This document shows, in pieces, positions 22,179 through 30,173 of a stretch of DNA of 64,000 nt. This DNA comes from Streptomyces sp. PKU-EA00015 (lineage in GTDB: Bacteria > Actinomycetota > Actinomycetes > Streptomycetales > Streptomycetaceae), in the NCBI RefSeq assembly GCF_013387495.1, contig NZ_JABZEE010000037.1:102825-166824 (forward strand). Reading direction: 5' to 3'. The notes below the pieces were generated by a model. That model did no database searches, was not told the origin of the DNA, and worked only from the letters and a program-made list of their open reading frames with translations. A program made the position numbers and the translations under genes. The stretch's first letter is position 1, and every line of letters starts with the position of its first letter.

Positions 22179-22293
22179 GTGTCGCTCAGCCGGCCACGGG
22201 GCCCGGCCACGGCGACGTCTTCCCGACACGGGAGTCGTCCGTCAGGGCGTCAGTGTCGCTCAGCCGGCCGCGGGGCCCGGACACGGCGACGTC
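22179..22293. repeat. 41-bp direct repeat pair in a non-coding stretch
   Basis: Copies at 22179-22219 and 22253-22293 differ at two of 41 positions and are offset by 74 bp. Each begins GTGTCGCTCAGCCGGCC and ends CACGGCGACGTC. The surrounding 22173-22662 has no supported gene. Confidence 0.8.
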
Positions 22294-22662
22294 CTGCGGA
22301 CCTGCTCTGTCGGGCATCGTCCGCCATGCGTCCCTGCCGGACGTCCTCGGCCCACGGCGCCATCGGCTGGGCGGACGCCTCTGTCGCGTCCGTGCGCACC
22401 GGGGGCCCGACGACGGACCGTCGCCGGGCACGGTGGCAGGCACGGGTGACGGGCCGTCCTCGGCGCTCGACCGGCATCACGGGGCCGGACCGGCATCCTG
22501 GCGGCGGACCGCCGACGCGTCCGTACCGGCACCCGCGCCATGGGTATCAGGCGCGATTTTGAGGGCAAAGGGATTACACCGGACACACCGCGGTGAAGGC
22601 GGCGTGGCCCCGTGCCGCTCCGGGCGGCGGGTCGAGTGCCGCCTGCCAGAAGGGCAGTGATC
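22294..22662. other. Region upstream of the carboxylate-amine ligase gene
   Basis: No gene is supported. A GGGTAT hexamer at 22542-22547 resembles a SigB-type -10, but the matching -35 (GTAC at 22523-22526, 15-nt spacing) departs from GNNT, so a promoter is not called. Confidence 0.4.
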
Positions 22663-23754
22663 GTGCGCAGTGTCGGAGTCGAGGAGGAACTCCTGCTCGT
22701 GGATGCCGCCTCCGGTGAACCACGGGCGCTCTCGCAAGCCGTGCTGGCGGCCGGCGCCCGCTCGGCGGCCGGCCAGGAGGACGGCTTCGAGGCGGAGCTG
22801 CAGCGCCAGCAGCTCGAATTCGCCACGCGACCCCAGACGGACATGGGCGCTCTGGCGCACGAGATCATCCTGTGGCGCGCCGAGGCCATGCGCCGGGCGG
22901 AGAAGCTGGGGGCGGGCGTCGCCGCCCTGGCGACCTCCCCGCTCCCCGTCGATCCTGTCATCGCGGCGGGGGAGCGGTACCGGTGGATGCGGGAGCAGTA
23001 CGGGCTGACCGCCCAGGAGCAGCTCACCTGCGGCTGCCACGTGCACGTGTCGGTGGCCTCCGACGAGGAAGGCGTCGCCGTCCTGGACCGGATCCGGCCG
23101 TGGCTGTCCGTCCTGCTCGCTCTGAGCGCCAACTCCCCGTTCTGGCAGGGCCGGGACAGCGGGTACAGCAGTTACCGCAGCCGCGTGTGGGGCCGGTGGC
23201 CGTCGGCCGGGCCCGTGGAGATCTTCGGATCCGCCGACCGGTACCACGAGCAGGTGGGGTCCATGGTCGGCACCGGGGTGCTGCGCGACCTGGGAATGAT
23301 CTACTTCGACGCGCGGCTCTCGCGCAACTACCCCACCGTCGAGGTCCGCGTCGCGGACGTGTGCCTCGACCCCGCCGCGACGGTGCTGGTGGCCACGCTC
23401 GTGCGTGGCCTGGTGGAGACCGCGGCACGCGAGTGGCAGGCCGGTGTGCCGCCCGCCCGCCACAGCGTGGGTATGCTCCGGCTGGCCTCGTGGCGCGCCG
23501 GCCGCTCCGGCCTGGAGGAGCAGCTGGTCCACCCGGCCACCATGCGCCCGGCGCCCGCCGAAACGGTGGTCCACGCGCTGTTCGACCATGTGCGGGACGC
23601 CCTGGAGGACACCGGCGACCTGCTGCACGCGCAGGACACCCTGGCGGCCGTGCTCCAGAACGGCACCGGGGCACAGGCCCAGCGGGAGCTACTGGCCCGC
23701 ACCGGGAATCTGCGGAAGACGGTCACCGAATGCGTACGGCGGACCTGTCCGTGA
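22663..23754 (+). CDS. Carboxylate-amine ligase, YbdK/GCS2 family
   Basis: A 363-residue ATP-dependent carboxylate-amine ligase related to glutamate-cysteine ligase type 2. It opens with GVEEELLLVD and contains RQQLEFATRPQTDM (substrate Glu/Arg region), CGCHVHVSVAS (metal-binding HVHV) and SRNYPTVEVRVADVCLD toward the C-terminal half. Family members make gamma-glutamyl or related amide bonds; the exact substrate of the YbdK branch is unsettled. The GTG at 22663 has an AGAAGGG ribosome site at good distance. It converges on a class II amidotransferase gene with a 12-nt gap. Confidence 0.88.
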   Translation: MRSVGVEEELLLVDAASGEPRALSQAVLAAGARSAAGQEDGFEAELQRQQLEFATRPQTDMGALAHEIILWRAEAMRRAEKLGAGVAALATSPLPVDPVIAAGERYRWMREQYGLTAQEQLTCGCHVHVSVASDEEGVAVLDRIRPWLSVLLALSANSPFWQGRDSGYSSYRSRVWGRWPSAGPVEIFGSADRYHEQVGSMVGTGVLRDLGMIYFDARLSRNYPTVEVRVADVCLDPAATVLVATLVRGLVETAAREWQAGVPPARHSVGMLRLASWRAGRSGLEEQLVHPATMRPAPAETVVHALFDHVRDALEDTGDLLHAQDTLAAVLQNGTGAQAQRELLARTGNLRKTVTECVRRTCP

Positions 23755-23766
23755 CGCGCCGTGCGG

Positions 23767-24630
23767 TCACCGCAGGGCGCGTTCCGCCGGTGTGCCCCCG
23801 TTCGGAACCGGCACGAACGGCTGCATGAAGTCCGGGCCGGCGCGCACCAGGCCGTAACTGGACTCGGGGATCTCGTTCCAAGCACCGGGCAGGCCGCTGA
23901 GCGGCTCGGACACCACCAGGCGCGTCTCGTCGGACAGGCCCTCCAGGAACTCCAGATCCGGGTGCTGCGCCCGCAGGGTCTCGACCTCGGCGCTGAAGTA
24001 CAGGGACCGCGAGCGGCGCTCGCTGGAGTAGCGGAAGACCCACAGGTCCCCTCCGTCCGTGACGGCCACGGTCATCTGGAGAGGGAATTCCACACCGTGC
24101 AGGTGGCCGAGGCTCTCCACGTGCCCCGCCATGCGCGCGACGGCGCCCGGGGGGTCCTGGTCGAGGCCGAGGCTGAGCGCCAGGAAGAACATGACCTCGG
24201 AGTCGGTCGACCCTTCGATGTCGGCGAACAACGACGGGTCGATGAGGAGGCACAGGTCCCGACGCAGCAAGTGGAAGTCGGTGATCGCGCCGTTGTGCAT
24301 CCACAGCCAGCGCCCGTGCCGGAAGGGGTGGCAGTTCGTCTGCTGGATCGCCGAACCGGTGGACGCCCGGATGTGCGCGAAGAACAGGTGCGAGCGGACA
24401 TGGGCGGAGATCTCGCGCAGATTGCGGTTGTTCCACGCGGGGCCGGTGTCACGGACCACGGCCGGGGTGTCGATGCCCGGGGTGTACCAGCCGATGCCGA
24501 AGCCGTCGCCGTTCGTCGTCTCGACGCCCATCTTGGAGTGCAGGCTCTGGTCGATCAGGGAGTGGGCGGGGCGGTACAGAAGGGAGTCGAGGAGCACCGG
24601 GGTTCCCGAGTAGGCAAGCCATCGGCACAT
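23767..24630 (-). CDS. Class II glutamine amidotransferase (EgtC/YafJ-like)
   Basis: A 287-residue N-terminal nucleophile amidotransferase. Cys2 follows the initiator Met (MCRWLAYSG) and is the expected nucleophile. NGDGFGIGWYT, HIRASTGS and WMHNGAITDF are the glutamine-site motifs. There is no partner synthase domain, as in EgtC, which removes gamma-glutamate in ergothioneine synthesis, and in the YafJ-type enzymes. The gamma-glutamyl-type ligase gene facing it makes such chemistry attractive, but other egt genes are not here. The ATG at 24630 is fixed by the nucleophile. Confidence 0.88.
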   Translation of the reverse strand: MCRWLAYSGTPVLLDSLLYRPAHSLIDQSLHSKMGVETTNGDGFGIGWYTPGIDTPAVVRDTGPAWNNRNLREISAHVRSHLFFAHIRASTGSAIQQTNCHPFRHGRWLWMHNGAITDFHLLRRDLCLLIDPSLFADIEGSTDSEVMFFLALSLGLDQDPPGAVARMAGHVESLGHLHGVEFPLQMTVAVTDGGDLWVFRYSSERRSRSLYFSAEVETLRAQHPDLEFLEGLSDETRLVVSEPLSGLPGAWNEIPESSYGLVRAGPDFMQPFVPVPNGGTPAERALR

Positions 24631-24778
24631 CTGGGCCCTTCCCCTCTCCGTCCCCGGAACGCGGGACTCGCGTCGCTTCGGGCGTCCTGGCGCGACCGGT
24701 GCCCGTGGGCAGGCAGCTCCATCATCACGCGTCGCACGGGGTGATCGCCATGCGGGACCGCGGCGCGACGCAGCGTGC

Positions 24779-25891
24779 TCAGGACGGCCGGACCGTGATC
24801 GAGCCGTCCGGCTCGGCCCGCATACGGGTGCCGAGGCCGTCGCCGATCCGGCTCAGGACCTCGTGCACAGCGCGGCAGTCGGAGTCCGAGGCGTGCGTCA
24901 GCCGCATGCGCCGCGCCTGCAGTGGCGTGATGCGCAGCTCGTGGAAGCGGCCGGTGCCGGACTCGACGGAGGCGACGAGGAGCAGCCGCAGGTCGTCCCG
25001 GTACCGCTCGTAGCCGGTGATGCCCTCGTAGTCGTTGATCAGATCGCCGCAGCCGTAGAGGACCAGCCTGCCGCGGTAGACCTCGACGGGCCGGGGATGG
25101 TGCGAGGAGTGCCCGTGGACGACGTCCGCGCCGGCGTCGACGAGCGCGTGGGCGAAGCGGACCTGCTCGCGGGGCACGCGGTAGCCCCAGTTGGAGCCCA
25201 TGTGGACGGAGACGACCGTCACGTCGCCCGGCCGTTTCGCCCGGCGCAGCAGGGCCGTCACATCCGCCGCGACGGCAGGCGAAGGACCGGCCGCGAAATG
25301 GACCCCGCTGCGCCGGGCGGTGGCGGCCCAGCTCGGCGGGACACCGCTGCACTCCAGGCCGAGGGAGGCGACGACCACCCGACCGCCGCCGGGCACGGGG
25401 ACAGCTGCGCACCGCCGGGCGGCGTCGAGGTCCCGGCCGGCGCCGGCCGTGCGCAGGCCCGCGGCCGCCAGGCTCGCGAGCGTCTCCTCCAGCCCGAGGC
25501 GGCCGTAGTCCAGGACGTGGTTGTTGGCGAGGGTGCACACATCGGGACGGGCGGCCGACAGGCAGGGCAGATTGGCCGGATGCATCCGGTAGAGGACCTC
25601 CTTGCCGTACGCGGCGTCGCCGCTGCGGGTGACGGAGCTCTCGAGGTTCACCAGCCGCACGTCGGGCGCGGCGGCGTCGAGCAGCGGCAGCGCCTCGCCC
25701 CAGGGCCAGGAGAACGGGACCGGGCGGGGAATCGCACCGTTCACCGCCTCGGCCAGCTCGACGTAGCCGCGCGCGTCCCGCACGTACGGCTCGGACAGCG
25801 CCGGATCACCGGGATGCGGAAGGATCTGGTCGACGCCGCGGCCGAGCATGACGTCGCCGCTGAGGAACAGGGTGACGAGGTCACCGTCCAT
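24779..25891 (-). CDS. CapA-family (poly-gamma-glutamate capsule-type) metallophosphatase-fold protein
   Basis: A 370-residue protein with the CapA calcineurin-like fold. FLSGDVMLGRGVDQ carries the first metal ligands, VRLVNLESSVT and LANNHVLDYG the next, VVSVHMGSNWGY and VHGHSSHHPRPVEVY the His ligands near residues 235-275. CapA proteins are linked to poly-gamma-glutamate synthesis in bacilli; in actinomycetes the role is usually unknown and no cap synthase genes are nearby. No signal peptide is apparent. ATG 25891 lies very close to GGAGG; GTG 25900 is an alternative start. Confidence 0.85.
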   Translation of the reverse strand: MDGDLVTLFLSGDVMLGRGVDQILPHPGDPALSEPYVRDARGYVELAEAVNGAIPRPVPFSWPWGEALPLLDAAAPDVRLVNLESSVTRSGDAAYGKEVLYRMHPANLPCLSAARPDVCTLANNHVLDYGRLGLEETLASLAAAGLRTAGAGRDLDAARRCAAVPVPGGGRVVVASLGLECSGVPPSWAATARRSGVHFAAGPSPAVAADVTALLRRAKRPGDVTVVSVHMGSNWGYRVPREQVRFAHALVDAGADVVHGHSSHHPRPVEVYRGRLVLYGCGDLINDYEGITGYERYRDDLRLLLVASVESGTGRFHELRITPLQARRMRLTHASDSDCRAVHEVLSRIGDGLGTRMRAEPDGSITVRPS

Positions 25892-26018
25892 GACCTCCAC
25901 GGTAGCCCGCTCGCCACGGCGTCATCCGGGGCCGGGCGGCCCTCCGGCGGCGGGGAGCCTCGACGGGGACGAGAATGGCAAGGGGGTCGGCCGCTGCCAG
26001 GGATAGAGGAGGCCGATC

Positions 26019-26666
26019 GTGTTCTTCGTGGATCGCCTCGACGCGGGACGCCGACTGGCCGCCCGGATGCGGGGCTTCGAGCAGGACAAGCCGGTGGTGC
26101 TGGGGCTGCCCAGGGGAGGGATACCGGTCGCGGCGGAGGTCGCCCGGACACTGGACGCGCCGCTGGACGTGTGCCTCGTGCGCAAGCTGGGAGTGCCCTA
26201 CCAGCCGGAGCTCGGCATGGGCGCGCTCGGGGAGGGCGGCGTCCGCGTCGTCAACGACGACATCGTGCGGGGCGCCCGCGTCACCCCGGAGGAACTGGAG
26301 CAGGTCGAGGCGCGCGAGCGGGCGGTGCTCGAGGAACGCGCCCGGCGCTACCGCGGGCACCGGCCGCCGCTGCCGGTCGAGGGCCGCACGGTCGTGCTGG
26401 TCGACGACGGGGTCGCCACGGGATCCACCGCCCGGGCCGCCTGCCGGATCGCCCGCGCCAGGGGAGCAGCCCGGATCGTGCTGGCGGTCCCGGTGGCACC
26501 CGAGGACTGGACGATGCGGCTCGGTGACGAGGCGGACGATCTGATCTGCCTGGGCACGCCGCGCGAGTTCTTCGCGATCGGCCAGTTCTACGCCGACTTC
26601 GCGCAGACCGACGACAGCGAGGTCGTGCGCTGCCTGGAGGAGGCCGCCGCGCGCATGGCCGGCTAG
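26019..26666 (+). CDS. Phosphoribosyltransferase-family protein
   Basis: A 215-residue type I phosphoribosyltransferase. LGLPRGGIPVAAEVA lies near residues 28-42 and the PRPP-binding signature VVLVDDGVATGST near 124-136. LVRKLGVPYQPELGMGALG is typical of the stress-linked actinobacterial subgroup, often paired with a dienelactone-hydrolase-like protein such as that at 16052. The base substrate is unknown. GTG 26019 follows AGAGGAGG. The stop codon TAG lies inside the terminal inverted repeat of the element downstream. Confidence 0.88.
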   Translation: MFFVDRLDAGRRLAARMRGFEQDKPVVLGLPRGGIPVAAEVARTLDAPLDVCLVRKLGVPYQPELGMGALGEGGVRVVNDDIVRGARVTPEELEQVEARERAVLEERARRYRGHRPPLPVEGRTVVLVDDGVATGSTARAACRIARARGAARIVLAVPVAPEDWTMRLGDEADDLICLGTPREFFAIGQFYADFAQTDDSEVVRCLEEAAARMAG

Positions 26667-26864
26667 GGCCTCTCGTTTGGATCATGCCGGGCTCGCGGGC
26701 CCTGGCACGCACGCTCGCCGCGTTGTCGTCGGTCGCCATGGCTCCGCCATTGTCTCCCTCCTCCGCCTTGCGATCGCACGCACCAGACCCTCCCCCTACG
26801 CCCTGCGGGCGTGGGGGGACCCCCACTCACTGACGATCCGGCCTGATCCAAACGAAAGACCCTG
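26664..26864. mobile_element. MITE-like element with 27-bp terminal inverted repeats
   Basis: The left end (26664-26690, containing CTCGTTTGGATCATGCCGG) and the right end (26838-26864, containing CCGGCCTGATCCAAACGA) are inverted repeats matching at 23 of 27 positions. The roughly 150 bp between them encode no transposase and include an internal hairpin, CCCCCTACGCCC with GGGCGTGGGGG (about 26792-26817). Size, ends and lack of coding capacity fit a miniature inverted-repeat element mobilised in trans. Its left end supplies the TAG stop of the phosphoribosyltransferase gene. No target duplication is obvious. Confidence 0.65.
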
Positions 26865-26908
26865 GGCGGCCGGCCCGCGCACCCGCGGCCCCCGTTCCCC
26901 GACGCGCC

Positions 26909-27919
26909 TCAGTCCTGGCCCGGGGCTCCCACCCGCTCCAGGGCGTCCAGCAGTTCGCGTTCACGCGCGGCGCTCAGACCGGCGCGCCTGGTCCGGTCCA
27001 GGCCCTGCGCCCGCTCCCAGACCAGGGTGTCGCAGATCAGGTCCTGGCGGTCGCGATGCCGCAGCCCCGCGGCGCGCGCGGCGGAGCCGCTGCGCGCCGA
27101 GAAGCCCTCCCAGCCCGGTTCGTCCAGCCACATCGCCAGCGAGTCGGGACCCATGAACTGCGCCACCTCCCGCTCCCGCAGCCACGCCGGCGCGGCCGCG
27201 ACCACTGGCCCGGTGTGCCCGCCGACGGCACGGGACAGCTCCAGCCACCGCGCGAACGGCACCACCGGACCCACAGCGTCGTACGTCCCCGTCGTCCGCG
27301 CCTCCGCGGCGTCCAGCAGCCACGAGGCCAGGTCCCTGACGTCGATCACCTGGGTCGGCGACGCCGGGTCGTCGGGAACGAGCATGGCCCCGAACGGGTC
27401 GCGTGCGGCGCGGGCCACCCAGTAGCCGGAGCGGCCGCTGGGGTCACCGGGCCCGCCGATCAGGCCGGCGCGCGCGATCAGCAGCCGGTCTCCCACGGCG
27501 GCCAGGGAAGCCCGCTCGCAGGCGACCTTCGCCTGCCCGTACCGCTCACGGCCGGCCCGGTCCCCTTCCGCCGGGTCCAGCAGCTCTGTGGACTCGTCGG
27601 CGTCGCGCACGGCATGGGACGCGTAGGCGCTGACGGACGAGACGTACGTCCAGTGACCCGCCCGGTCCGCCAGCGCCGCCAGCGCCTCGCGTACGAACCC
27701 CGGCTGCCACGACACCTCGACGACCGCGTCCCACGTACGGTCGCACAGCGATGCGTACGCGCCGGAGTCCTCCCGGTCGGCCGTCACCAGCTCCGCCCCC
27801 TCGGTCACGTGGCCGCTCTCCCCTCGGGCCAGGCACGTCACCCGGTGGCCCCGCGTCACGGCCTGCCGCGAGACCTCTCGCCCCAGCCACGCCGTACCGC
27901 CCAGAATCAAGATCTCCAT
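26909..27919 (-). CDS. NAD-dependent epimerase/reductase (extended SDR)
   Basis: A 336-residue extended short-chain dehydrogenase-like protein. The N-terminal LILGGTAWLGREV (GGTxxLG) binds dinucleotide; VEVSWQPGFVREALAAL and TYVSSVSAYASHAV form the central region; an active-site Tyr/Lys pair is likely in ERYGQAKVACE. The C-terminal part has WLDEPGWEGFSARSGSAARAAG. Members are annotated as reductases or epimerases without a fixed substrate. The ATG at 27919 follows GGTGGCGGA. Confidence 0.82.
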   Translation of the reverse strand: MEILILGGTAWLGREVSRQAVTRGHRVTCLARGESGHVTEGAELVTADREDSGAYASLCDRTWDAVVEVSWQPGFVREALAALADRAGHWTYVSSVSAYASHAVRDADESTELLDPAEGDRAGRERYGQAKVACERASLAAVGDRLLIARAGLIGGPGDPSGRSGYWVARAARDPFGAMLVPDDPASPTQVIDVRDLASWLLDAAEARTTGTYDAVGPVVPFARWLELSRAVGGHTGPVVAAAPAWLREREVAQFMGPDSLAMWLDEPGWEGFSARSGSAARAAGLRHRDRQDLICDTLVWERAQGLDRTRRAGLSAARERELLDALERVGAPGQD

Positions 27920-28001
27920 TCCGCCACCCAAGCACGTGCGGCGGCAGCGGGTCCCGGAAATCCGCTGTCGGCAGAGGGCGGCTGCCGGGCCGCCCGGGCG
28001 G

Positions 28002-28925
28002 TCACGTACGGCCGTCGGTGATCGTCGACGCCAGGGCCGCGATGGGCGGCCACGACCACTGGCCTGCGCGCGCGAGCAGGAAACTGCGGCGCAGGCCGGC
28101 GACCGGGTCCAGCGGCCGGAAGGCCACGTCCGTACGGTGCCGCTCGATGCCCGAACTCGCGAGGAGCGCCACACCGAGACCGGCCCCCACAAGGCTGTTG
28201 ACCAGGCTGAGACTGTCCACCCGGTGCGCGATGCGGGGGACGAAGCCGGCGATCGCGCAGACGCGCTGCACCAGCTCGTCGTCGTCCGTGCCGCGCGAGT
28301 TGGCGATCCAGCCGGTGTCCGCGAACTCCGCCAGGTCCGACACGGCGACCGGCCGGCCCGCGTCGGCGTGGCCGGCCGGGACGGCGAGGTACAGCGGCTG
28401 CTCCTCGAACTGCCGGGCGCTCAGCTCCGGCGGCACCGTCCGCGGCACCAGGCTGTAGTCGTACACCACGCCCAGGTCGGCGCCGCCCGAGCGCAGCAGC
28501 CGCGCCGTGTGTTCCGGCTCGTGCTCATGCACCTCCACCGCGACCCTCGGATACCGCTCCCGCAGACGGGCCAGCGCGGGCAGGACCACCGGTTCGACCG
28601 CCGTGAAGAAGCTCGCCAGGCGCACCCGCCCCACTGGATCCGCCGTGCCGCGCAGTTCGGACTGCGCCGCCTCCACCGCCGCGAGAATGCCCACCGCGTG
28701 CTCGACCAGTCGCTCACCGGCGGGCGTGAGCTGGACGCGGCGGCCGTCCGGTGTCAGCAGGCGCACACCGACCTCCTGCTCCAGCACCGCCAGGTGCTTG
28801 GAGACGGCCGAGGTCCCGTAGCCGGTACTGGCGGCGACGGCGGCCATGGTGCCGAGGCGGTGCAGCTCGACCAGCAGCTTCAGCCGGCCCAGGTCGGGCA
28901 GTCGTTCCATGTCGTCCGTGGCCAT
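28002..28925 (-). CDS. LysR-family transcriptional regulator
   Basis: A 307-residue LysR regulator. The N-terminal winged helix-turn-helix (about 5-65) includes LKLLVELHRLGTMAAVA and SAVSKHLAVLEQEVG; the C-terminal effector-binding domain starts near VGRVRLASFFTAVEP. It is divergent from an EamA-type exporter gene and the 83-bp gap holds a GTCCAC-N9-GTGGAC palindrome plus an extra half-site, so it probably controls that transporter. The start is uncertain: ATG 28925, ATG 28910 or GTG 28940. Confidence 0.88.
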   Translation of the reverse strand: MATDDMERLPDLGRLKLLVELHRLGTMAAVAASTGYGTSAVSKHLAVLEQEVGVRLLTPDGRRVQLTPAGERLVEHAVGILAAVEAAQSELRGTADPVGRVRLASFFTAVEPVVLPALARLRERYPRVAVEVHEHEPEHTARLLRSGGADLGVVYDYSLVPRTVPPELSARQFEEQPLYLAVPAGHADAGRPVAVSDLAEFADTGWIANSRGTDDDELVQRVCAIAGFVPRIAHRVDSLSLVNSLVGAGLGVALLASSGIERHRTDVAFRPLDPVAGLRRSFLLARAGQWSWPPIAALASTITDGRT

Positions 28926-28934
28926 CCGCTGATT

Positions 28935-28977
28935 GTCCACGAAAGGTGGCCGGTCGGTCCACTTTCGGCCAGTGGAC
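28935..28977. promoter_or_regulatory. Candidate LysR operator between divergent genes
   Basis: GTCCAC-N9-GTGGAC at 28957-28977 is a perfect dyad, and a further GTCCAC half-site stands at 28935-28940. Together they form the two-site layout often seen upstream of LysR-controlled genes. Confidence 0.55.
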
Positions 28978-29008
28978 AGAAACAGACGGTTGCCGCTGCA
29001 ATGGGCCG

Positions 29009-29932
29009 GTGACCGCCACCTCCGACACGTCCGCCGCCGCCCTGCCGACCGCCTCCTCCCCGACGGTCACGGCCCCGGCTCCCGGCCGCCGCATGATGCC
29101 CGGACCGGTTCTCGTCCTCGTCGCCATGCTCCTGCTCCACACCGGCAGTGCGCTGGCGACCGAGCTGTTCCACTCCCTCGGCCCGGCGGGCACCACATGG
29201 CTGCGCCTGACCTTCGCGGCCGTGCTCCTGCTCCTGGTCACCGGCGGGTCCCTGTGGCGGACACTGCGCACGGTTCCGCGGCGCGACCTGCTGGCCACCG
29301 GGTTCCTCGGCGTCGTGAGCGCCGGAATGATGCTGCTGTTCTCCGAAGCCGCTGCCCGCCTGCCGCTCGGCACCGCCACGGCGCTGGAGTTCCTCGGCCC
29401 GCTGACCGTCGCCGTGTTCGCGTCCCACCGGGTCAGGGAGCTGGCGTGGCTGGCGCTCGCGGCGGCCGGCGTCGTCCTGCTCACCTCGCCCTGGACCGGC
29501 TCCACCAGCCTGACCGGTGTCCTGTTCGGCCTGGGGTCGGCCGCCTGCTGGGCGCTGTACGTCGTCGGCACCGCGCACGTCGGCAGCCGCCTGTCCGCGC
29601 CCCACGCGCTGGCCGTCTCCCTCGCCGTCGCCGCCGTCGCCGCCGCACCCTTCGGAGCGCCGGGCGCCCTCGGCGCGCTGACCTGGCAGACGGCCGCCGC
29701 CGCGGCGGGCATCGCCGTCCTGATGCCCCTCCTGCCCTTCCTGCTGGAGATGAAGGCACTGCAGCGCATCGGCAAGACCACGTACGGCACGCTGGCCGGT
29801 CTGGAACCGGCCGTCAGCCTGCTGGCCGCCATGGTCCTGATCTCCCAGACCCCCGCCGTGCCGCAGATCGCCGGCACGGTCCTCGTGGTCGCCGCGGGCA
29901 TCGGGGCCACGCGGGCCGAGTCACGACGGTGA
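29009..29932 (+). CDS. EamA/RhaT-family (drug/metabolite) transporter
   Basis: A 307-residue membrane protein with about ten hydrophobic segments and two EamA repeats. The first is seen in ALATELFHSLGPAGTTWLR and LGTATALEFLGPLTVAV, the second in ACWALYVVGTAHVG and YGTLAGLEPAVSLLAAM. The RhtA-like branch exports amino acids such as threonine or homoserine. It is divergent from a LysR regulator that likely controls it. GTG 29009 is used as start; a later ATG pair at about 29094 would trim the hydrophilic N-terminus. Confidence 0.88.
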   Translation: MTATSDTSAAALPTASSPTVTAPAPGRRMMPGPVLVLVAMLLLHTGSALATELFHSLGPAGTTWLRLTFAAVLLLLVTGGSLWRTLRTVPRRDLLATGFLGVVSAGMMLLFSEAAARLPLGTATALEFLGPLTVAVFASHRVRELAWLALAAAGVVLLTSPWTGSTSLTGVLFGLGSAACWALYVVGTAHVGSRLSAPHALAVSLAVAAVAAAPFGAPGALGALTWQTAAAAAGIAVLMPLLPFLLEMKALQRIGKTTYGTLAGLEPAVSLLAAMVLISQTPAVPQIAGTVLVVAAGIGATRAESRR

Positions 29933-30129
29933 GCCGCCGGGCGCACGCCCGGCCCCCGAGGCCGTCCGCCTTGGTGTCGCCGATGTAGCCGTCGACGCCG
30001 GCCGTGTCGAGGAGACCCCGGGGCCCGCTGCACATGCGGCAACCGCGGTTGCCTCCGGACGCCGGCCGGCCAGTCCGCTCTGCTCGAACGCGCGAACGTC
30101 CGCTGGACCTGAGCTCCCGCCCCGGACGC
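29933..30129. other. Short gap without a recognised gene
   Basis: Open frames here are compositionally shadow-like and match nothing known. It lies between the transporter stop and a shared terminator. Confidence 0.5.
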
Positions 30130-30163
30130 GGGGGCGCGGGCCGGCGTGCCGGCCCGCGCCCCC
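30130..30163. terminator. Bidirectional terminator hairpin
   Basis: A perfect 16-bp inverted repeat (30130-30145 with 30148-30163, GGGGGCGCGGGCCGGC and complement) around a 2-nt loop, 10 nt beyond the stop of the minus-strand permease gene. Confidence 0.85.
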
Positions 30164-30173
30164 TGACCGCCCG

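Noticed and set aside
22523..22547. SigB-type promoter before the carboxylate-amine ligase gene
   Set aside because: The -10 GGGTAT is good but the -35 (GTAC) departs from GNNT, so only a weak match.
26281..26826. Minus-strand ORF inside the inverted-repeat element
   Set aside because: Low-complexity Arg/Pro/Gly composition, overlaps the phosphoribosyltransferase in antisense, and no transposase motif.
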